Positions 59,300 to 64,000 of a stretch of DNA of 64,000 nt are shown here, one piece after another. The translations under genes and the position numbers were made by a program. The stretch is from Hymenobacter armeniacus. GTDB lineage: Bacteria; Bacteroidota; Bacteroidia; Cytophagales; Hymenobacteraceae. The stretch is from positions 1-64,000 of the forward strand of contig NZ_JACXAC010000007.1 of NCBI RefSeq assembly GCF_014699055.1. The letters run 5' to 3'. How positions within the stretch are numbered: the stretch's first letter is position 1; each line of letters starts with the position of its first letter. The notes below the pieces were generated by a model. The model made no database searches. It had not been told where the DNA came from and saw only the letters and a list, made by a program, of their open reading frames with translations.

Positions 59300-61708
59300 A
59301 TGAAACGAACCATCAAGAAAGTTGCCGTGCTGGGTTCCGGCGTCATGGGCTCGCGCATTGCCTGCCATTTCGCCAACATTGGCGTGCAGGTGCTGCTGCT
59401 GGACATTGCGCCCAAGGAGCTGCTGCCCGACGAAGAGAAAAAAGGCCTGAAACTGGACGCGCCCGCCGTGCGCAACCGCATCGTGAACGCCGCGCTGCAG
59501 GCCGCCATCACGGCCAACCCGTCGCCGCTCTACCGCAAGGCCGACGCCAGCCGCATCAAAACCGGCAACCTCGACGACAACCTGAAAGACATTGCCGGCT
59601 GCGACTGGACCATTGAGGTGGTGGTAGAGCGGCTTGATATCAAAAAGAGCCTCTACGAGCGGGTGGAGCAGTTCCGCAAGCCCGGCACGCTCATTACCAG
59701 CAACACCTCGGGCATCCCGATTCACCTGCTGGCCGAGGGCCGGTCGGAGGATTTCAAGAAGCATTTTGCGGGCACGCACTTCTTCAACCCGCCGCGCTAC
59801 CTGAAGCTGCTCGAAATCATTCCGACGCCGGACACCGACGCGGAGGTGCTGGATTTCCTGCAGCACTACGGCGACTTGTACCTGGGCAAGACGGTGGTGT
59901 TGGCCAAGGACACGCCCGGCTTCATTGCCAACCGCGTGGGCGTGTTTGCCCTGCTCGACGCCATGCAGACCATGCAGAAGCTGGGCCTGACCGTGGAAGA
60001 AACCGACAAGCTGACCGGCCCGGTGATTGGCCACGCGAAGTCGGCCACCCTGCGCACTTCCGACGTGGTGGGTCTGGACACGACCATCAACGTGGCCAAC
60101 GGCCTGGCCCAGGGCCTGCCCAACGACGAGGCCAAGGACGTATTCGTGCTGCCCGATTTCGTGAAGAAGATGGGCGAGAGCAAGTGGCTGGGCGACAAAA
60201 CCGGCCAGGGCTTCTACAAGAAAGTGAAGGGCGAAGGTGGCAAGTCGGAAATCCACGCGCTGGATTTGAACACGCTGGAATACAAGCCGAGCCAGAAGGT
60301 GAAATTCGCCACCTTGGAGCTGACGAAGAGCATCGACAAGCTGGCTGACCGATTTAAAGTATTGGTAGGAGGGAAGGACAAGGCCGGCGAATTCTACCGC
60401 CTGAGCTTCGGCAGCCTGTTTGCCTACGTGAGCAACCGCGTGCCGGAAATCTCCGACCAGCTCTACAAGATTGACGACGCCCTGCGCGCCGGCTTCGGCT
60501 GGGAAATGGGCCCGTTCGAAACCTGGGACGCCCTGGGCCTGCAGGCCGGCGTGGACCTGGCCAAAGCCGCCGGCCGCACCGTGGCGCCGTGGATAGAAGA
60601 GATGCTGGCCGCCGGCAATACGACCTTTTATAAGGTAGACGCCAGCGGCGCCCGCCAGTTCTACGACATCGAATCGAAGAGCTACCAAGCCATTCCGGGC
60701 GTGGAGAACTTCATCATCCTCGACAACCTGCGCGCCAGCGGCAAGGTGCTCTGGAAAAACTCCGGCGCCTCGGTGGTCGACCTCGGCGACGGCATCCTGA
60801 ACGTGGAGTTTCACTCCAAAATGAACGCGCTGGGCCAGGACGTCATCGAGGGCCTGCTGCGCGGCGTGGACATGGCCGAAAAAGGCTACCGCGGCCTCGT
60901 GGTGGGCAACGACGCCCCGAACTTCTCGGCCGGCGCCAACCTGGGCCTCGTGTACATGCAGGCCCTAGAGCAGGAGTTCGACGAGCTTAACCTGATGATT
61001 TCGCAGTTCCAGAACGCCATGATGCGGATGCGCTACAGCAGCATTCCGGTGGTGGGCGCCCCGCACGGCCTCACGTTGGGCGGCGGCTGCGAGCTGAACC
61101 TGCACTGCGACCGGGTGGTAGCGGCGGCCGAATCCTACATCGGCCTCGTGGAATTCGGCGTGGGCCTGATTCCCGGCGGCGGCGGCACCAAGGAAATGAC
61201 CCTACGTACCGCAGCCAAGTACGAAGAAGGCGAGCCCGAATTCAACCTGCTGCGCAACACCTACATGACCATCAGCACGGCCAAGGTTTCGACCTCCGCA
61301 GCTGAGGCGTTTGACCTGGGCTTCCTGCGCCGGGGCGACGAAATCGTGGTGAACAGCAACCGCGTCATCGCCGCCGCCAAAGCCGCCGCGCTGGATTTAG
61401 CCGATGCCGGCTACACCCAGCCCACGCCGAAAACCAACATCAAGGTGCACGGCAAGGGCGCGCTGGCCATGTTCAAAACCGGCGTGTACGCCATGCAGCA
61501 AGGCAACTACATCTCGACCCACGACCAGCTCATTGCCGACAAGCTGGCCTACGTGATGTGCGGCGGCGACCTGTCGTCGCCCACCGAAGTGAGCGAGCAG
61601 TACCTGCTGGATTTGGAGCGCGAAGCCTTCCTGTCGCTGTGCGGCGAGCGCAAGACCCTGGAGCGTATTCAGAGCATTCTGACCACCGGCAAGCCGTTGC
61701 GCAACTAA
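59300..61708 (+). CDS. fadN: 3-hydroxyacyl-CoA dehydrogenase/enoyl-CoA hydratase (FadN-like)
   Basis: An 802-residue two-part enzyme. The N-terminal half is the NAD-dependent dehydrogenase (VAVLGSGVMGSRIACHFANI, SNTSGIPIHLLAEGR, THFFNPPRYLKLLEII, KDTPGFIANRVGVF), with two C-terminal-type 3HCDH segments; the C-terminal third is an enoyl-CoA hydratase/isomerase domain (NFSAGANLGLVY, GLTLGGGCELNLHCDR, LIPGGGGTKEM). This order, dehydrogenase first, is that of Bacillus FadN, the reverse of E. coli FadB. It carries two middle steps of beta-oxidation. It begins 87 bases after marR. Confidence 0.92.
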   Translation: MKRTIKKVAVLGSGVMGSRIACHFANIGVQVLLLDIAPKELLPDEEKKGLKLDAPAVRNRIVNAALQAAITANPSPLYRKADASRIKTGNLDDNLKDIAGCDWTIEVVVERLDIKKSLYERVEQFRKPGTLITSNTSGIPIHLLAEGRSEDFKKHFAGTHFFNPPRYLKLLEIIPTPDTDAEVLDFLQHYGDLYLGKTVVLAKDTPGFIANRVGVFALLDAMQTMQKLGLTVEETDKLTGPVIGHAKSATLRTSDVVGLDTTINVANGLAQGLPNDEAKDVFVLPDFVKKMGESKWLGDKTGQGFYKKVKGEGGKSEIHALDLNTLEYKPSQKVKFATLELTKSIDKLADRFKVLVGGKDKAGEFYRLSFGSLFAYVSNRVPEISDQLYKIDDALRAGFGWEMGPFETWDALGLQAGVDLAKAAGRTVAPWIEEMLAAGNTTFYKVDASGARQFYDIESKSYQAIPGVENFIILDNLRASGKVLWKNSGASVVDLGDGILNVEFHSKMNALGQDVIEGLLRGVDMAEKGYRGLVVGNDAPNFSAGANLGLVYMQALEQEFDELNLMISQFQNAMMRMRYSSIPVVGAPHGLTLGGGCELNLHCDRVVAAAESYIGLVEFGVGLIPGGGGTKEMTLRTAAKYEEGEPEFNLLRNTYMTISTAKVSTSAAEAFDLGFLRRGDEIVVNSNRVIAAAKAAALDLADAGYTQPTPKTNIKVHGKGALAMFKTGVYAMQQGNYISTHDQLIADKLAYVMCGGDLSSPTEVSEQYLLDLEREAFLSLCGERKTLERIQSILTTGKPLRN

Positions 61709-61715
61709 AATCGTC

Positions 61716-61819
61716 TGTCATGCTGACGAAGGAAGCATCTTATCACGGCGGCCTTTGTTAGCGTTTTAAACCCCAGCGGTGCAGGATTGATAAGGTCCTT
61801 CACTGCGTTCAGGATGACA
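61716..61819. repeat. Degenerate inverted repeat of the TCATCCTGA family
   Basis: TGTCATGCTGACGAAGGAAG at 61716 and the complement of TTCACTGCGTTCAGGATGAC near 61799 are related by an imperfect inverted repeat with matching TATCA/TGATA inner ends. It fills the gap between the fadN-like and thiolase genes and appears to be a decayed copy of the 20853-20960 type. Confidence 0.65.
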
Positions 61820-61830
61820 TTTCAAACAAC

Positions 61831-63015
61831 ATGAACCAGACTGCATATATCGTTGCCGGCTACCGCACGGCCGTGGGCAAAGCCCCGCGCGGCGGCTTCC
61901 GCTTCACCCGGCCCGACGACCTCGCGGCCACTGTTATCAAGCACCTCGTGGCTCAGGTGCCGGCCCTCGACCCCACGCGCATCGACGACGTCATTGTCGG
62001 CAATGCCGTGCCCGAGGCCGAGCAGGGCCTGCAAATGGGCCGCCTTATTTCGCTGCTGGCCCTGCCCATCAACGTGCCCGGCCTCATCGTGAACCGCTAC
62101 TGCGGCTCCGGTGTCGAAACCATTGCCATGGCCGTGGGCAAAATCTCGGCCGGCATGGCCGACTGCATCATCGCGGGCGGCACCGAGAGCATGAGCATGG
62201 TGCCCACCGTGGGCTGGAAAACCGTGCCCAACTACAAGCTGGCCATGCAGCACCCCGACTATTACATGGGCATGGGCCTCACCGCCGAAGCCGTGGCCAA
62301 CGACTACAAAATCAGCCGCCAGGACCAGGACGAATTCTCGTACAACTCGCACCAGAAGGCCATCAAGGCCATTGAAGGCGGCAAGTTCAAGAAGCAGATT
62401 GTGCCCGTGACGGTGGAGGAAACCTACCTCGACCAGGCCACCGGCAAGAAGAAAAACCGCTCCTACGTGGTGGATACCGACGAAGGCCCCCGCGCCGACA
62501 CCTCGGTGGAAGCCCTCGCCAAGCTGCGCCCCGTGTTTGCCGCCAACGGCACCGTGACCGCCGGCAACTCCTCCCAAACCTCCGACGGCGCCGCCTTCGT
62601 GCTCGTGATGTCGGAGCGCATGGTGAAGGAGCTGAACCTGGAGCCCGTGGCCCGCATGGTGAACTATGCTTCCGAAGGCGTGGACCCGCGCATCATGGGC
62701 ATGGGCCCCATCAAGGCCGTGCCGAAAGTGCTCAAGCAAGCCGGCCTCACCCTCAACGACATCGACCTGATTGAGCTGAACGAGGCCTTCGCTTCGCAGT
62801 CCATCGCCGTGGTGCGCGAACTGGGCATCGACCCCGAGAAGCTGAACGTGAACGGCGGCGCCATTGCCCTGGGCCACCCGCTTGGCTGCTCCGGCGCCAA
62901 GCTCAGCATCCAGCTATTCGACGAGCTGCGCGAGAGCGGCAAGAAGTACGGCATGGTTACGGCCTGTGTGGGCGGCGGCCAGGGCGTGGCCGGCATCTAC
63001 GAGCTGCTGAAGTAG
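61831..63015 (+). CDS. fadA: Acetyl-CoA C-acyltransferase (thiolase)
   Basis: A 394-residue thiolase, the last step of each beta-oxidation round. Nucleophile Cys91 in VNRYCGSGVETIAM; ELNEAFASQSIAVV; His in ALGHPLGCSGAKLS; and the second Cys near 379 in TACVGGGQGVAG. Length and motifs are complete. It is third in the order fadN-fadA-fadE, as in Bacillus subtilis. Confidence 0.95.
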   Translation: MNQTAYIVAGYRTAVGKAPRGGFRFTRPDDLAATVIKHLVAQVPALDPTRIDDVIVGNAVPEAEQGLQMGRLISLLALPINVPGLIVNRYCGSGVETIAMAVGKISAGMADCIIAGGTESMSMVPTVGWKTVPNYKLAMQHPDYYMGMGLTAEAVANDYKISRQDQDEFSYNSHQKAIKAIEGGKFKKQIVPVTVEETYLDQATGKKKNRSYVVDTDEGPRADTSVEALAKLRPVFAANGTVTAGNSSQTSDGAAFVLVMSERMVKELNLEPVARMVNYASEGVDPRIMGMGPIKAVPKVLKQAGLTLNDIDLIELNEAFASQSIAVVRELGIDPEKLNVNGGAIALGHPLGCSGAKLSIQLFDELRESGKKYGMVTACVGGGQGVAGIYELLK

Positions 63016-63016
63016 C

Positions 63017-63073
63017 GACTATTTACTGAAAAGAAAACCCCGAACGCCGGGGTTTTCTTTTCAGTAAATAGTC
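63017..63073. terminator. 26-bp perfect hairpin terminator after thiolase gene
   Basis: The arm at 63017-63042 (GACTATTTACTGAAAAGAAA...) is repeated exactly in reverse complement at 63048-63073 with a 5-base loop AACGC. A and T tracts lie within the stem, so the GC core CCCCG/CGGGG with TTTTCTTTT acts as the terminator. It starts two bases after the fadA stop, and its right arm runs into the regulatory site at 63069. Confidence 0.9.
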
Positions 63074-63102
63074 GGCACGCCTAACATTTTTTCATATCTT
63101 GC
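63069..63102 (+). promoter_or_regulatory. Acyl-CoA dehydrogenase promoter with candidate operator
   Basis: TAGTCGGCACGCCTAACA (63069-63086) matches the marR site in 15 of 18 positions and is partly palindromic (TAG-CG-CG-CTA). After 8 bases comes TATCTTGC (63095-63102), a weak -7 box. The layout is the same as at marR. Confidence 0.55.
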
Positions 63103-63136
63103 AACACTAAATCGGCTGCTCCGTTGTTTCTCAAAA

Positions 63137-63154
63137 TAGTAGGCGTGCCGAACA
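63137..63154 (+). promoter_or_regulatory. Second candidate operator copy before acyl-CoA dehydrogenase
   Basis: TAGTAGGCGTGCCGAACA matches the copy at 63069 in 14 of 18 positions, in the same orientation, and lies 32 bases before the start codon, within the presumed leader. A bound protein here would act as a roadblock or cooperate with the upstream site. Confidence 0.5.
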
Positions 63155-63185
63155 CTTTTAACCTTCAATATCCAACTCAACCGTC

Positions 63186-64000
63186 ATGGAAGTAACGCAG
63201 AATGCCAGCCTGAAAGGCGGCGAGTTCATCATCAAGCCGACCGATGCGCAGAGCGTCTTCACGCCGGCTGACTTTACCGAAGAGCAAAACATGATGTACC
63301 AGACCTGTCTGGACTTCGTGCAAACGGAAGTGTCGCCGCTGCTCGACCGCCTCGACAACCACGAGGAGGGCCTCATGCGCGGCCTCATGGAAAAGGCCGG
63401 CCAGCTCGGCTTGTTCGGCGTGAGCATTCCGGAGCAATACGGCGGGCTCGACATGGACTTCCCCACGGCCCTGCGCGTGACCGAGGGTGTGGGCGGCGGC
63501 CACTCGTTCCCGGTGGCGTTTGCGGCCCACACGGGCATTGCCATGCTGCCCATTCTGTACTTCGGCAACGACGAGCAGAAGGCCAAGTACCTGCCCGGCC
63601 TCACCAGCGGCGAGCTGATGGGCGCCTACTGCCTCACCGAGCCCGGCTCCGGTTCCGACGCCCTGGGCGCCAAGACCAAAGCCGTGCTGAACGCCGAAGG
63701 CACGCACTACGTGCTGAACGGCCAGAAAATGTGGATTACCAACGCCGGTTTCGCCGACGTGTTCATCGTGTTTGCCAAGATTGACGGCGAGCAGTTCACG
63801 GGCTTCATCGTGGACAAAGACACGCCCGGCCTGAGCCTCGGCAACGAGGAGCACAAAATGGGCATCAAGGGCTCGTCGACGCGCCAGGTGTTCCTGACCG
63901 ACGCGCTGGTGCCGAAGGAGAACATCTTGGGTGAGATTGGCAAAGGCCACCTTATCGCCTTCAACGTGCTGAACATCGGCCGCATCAAGCTGGCGGCCGC
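63186..64000 (+). CDS. fadE: Acyl-CoA dehydrogenase, 5' part
   Basis: The first 271 codons are in the window. The N-terminal helical domain (EEQNMMYQTCLDFVQTEVSP, then MRGLMEKAGQLGLFGVSIPE) is followed by AYCLTEPGSGSDALGAKT, the FAD/substrate loop signature, and GQKMWITNAGFADVFIVFAK and GIKGSSTRQVFLTDALVP of the middle beta domain. It introduces the first double bond in beta-oxidation. The start is the ATG at 63186. The catalytic Glu of the last domain is beyond the end of the window. Confidence 0.94.
   Translation, partial: MEVTQNASLKGGEFIIKPTDAQSVFTPADFTEEQNMMYQTCLDFVQTEVSPLLDRLDNHEEGLMRGLMEKAGQLGLFGVSIPEQYGGLDMDFPTALRVTEGVGGGHSFPVAFAAHTGIAMLPILYFGNDEQKAKYLPGLTSGELMGAYCLTEPGSGSDALGAKTKAVLNAEGTHYVLNGQKMWITNAGFADVFIVFAKIDGEQFTGFIVDKDTPGLSLGNEEHKMGIKGSSTRQVFLTDALVPKENILGEIGKGHLIAFNVLNIGRIKLAA

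Noticed and set aside
59258..60814. Minus-strand open frame of 518 codons opposite the fadN-like gene
   Set aside because: Same pattern of antisense low-complexity translation; the plus-strand gene explains the region completely.
1..64000. CRISPR array, prophage, integron or insertion sequence
   Set aside because: I found no regularly spaced direct repeats, no transposase, integrase or phage structural genes; the repeats present are single inverted pairs between housekeeping genes.

Overview
This window looks like chromosome of a GC-rich member of the Bacteroidota, most likely Hymenobacter or a close relative in the Cytophagales. The basis is direct: several promoters fit the Bacteroidota pattern (a TTTG-like -33 box about 19 bases before TAnnTTTG); there are two proteins with type IX secretion (T9SS) type A sorting tails and one with a gliding-associated N terminus; the order nadK - porG-like - uppS - bamA - skp - skp is typical of the phylum; and an exosortase of the XrtX type sits beside a PID-CTERM-like substrate. 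The genus is inferred from composition and gene content only. I saw no transposase, phage gene, CRISPR array, rRNA or tRNA, and no gene-free stretch longer than 300 bases.

Layout. 1-7.6 kb: the 5' end of a gliding-associated surface protein, then an arsenosugar cluster: two glycosyltransferases, the radical SAM enzyme ArsS, an SDR, an epimerase, a DUF547 protein, the arsenite methyltransferase ArsM and a DUF6134 protein. 7.6-12.6 kb: a phenylacetyl-CoA epoxidase operon, paaE-paaA-paaB-paaC-paaD plus a 3-hydroxyacyl-CoA dehydrogenase. 12.8-14.2 kb: a compact exosortase module (XrtX, its partner membrane protein, and a 70-residue substrate). 14.4-26.8 kb: moxR, a 1081-residue T9SS cargo protein, mnmH, pdxJ, yqeY, cvpA, a glutamine amidotransferase, an alpha/beta hydrolase, a CBS protein, a BamA-like barrel and nadK.

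26.9-34.6 kb: the outer-membrane assembly locus (two DUF6089/PorG-like proteins, UppS, BamA, two Skp/OmpH chaperones, RluA). 34.7-41.9 kb, minus strand: a TonB energy-transduction operon running exbB, exbD, exbD, tonB, then tonB, a small membrane protein, a PstS-like lipoprotein and a TPR protein. 42.2-50.4 kb: mazG, glmM, a cysteine desulfurase, a three-gene envelope/stress set, a second T9SS protein and hemH. 50.7-56.6 kb: era, der, a small lipoprotein, a conserved unknown, murQ, a cytochrome b5 protein and a degenerate arginase-fold protein. 56.8-64 kb: a fatty-acid degradation locus (acyl-CoA ligase, MarR regulator, FadN-like fusion, thiolase, acyl-CoA dehydrogenase running off the end).

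The observations I consider most worth checking are: the XrtX module, whose only neighbouring substrate keeps about 17 residues after signal removal; a repeated 18-bp site (TAGTnnGCnnGCCnAACA) over the marR and acyl-CoA dehydrogenase promoters and upstream of tonB; a complete intrinsic terminator inside the signal-peptide codons of the second PorG-like gene; the arsenosugar cluster; the arginase-fold protein that has lost metal ligands; and a family of long inverted repeats placed at gene junctions.
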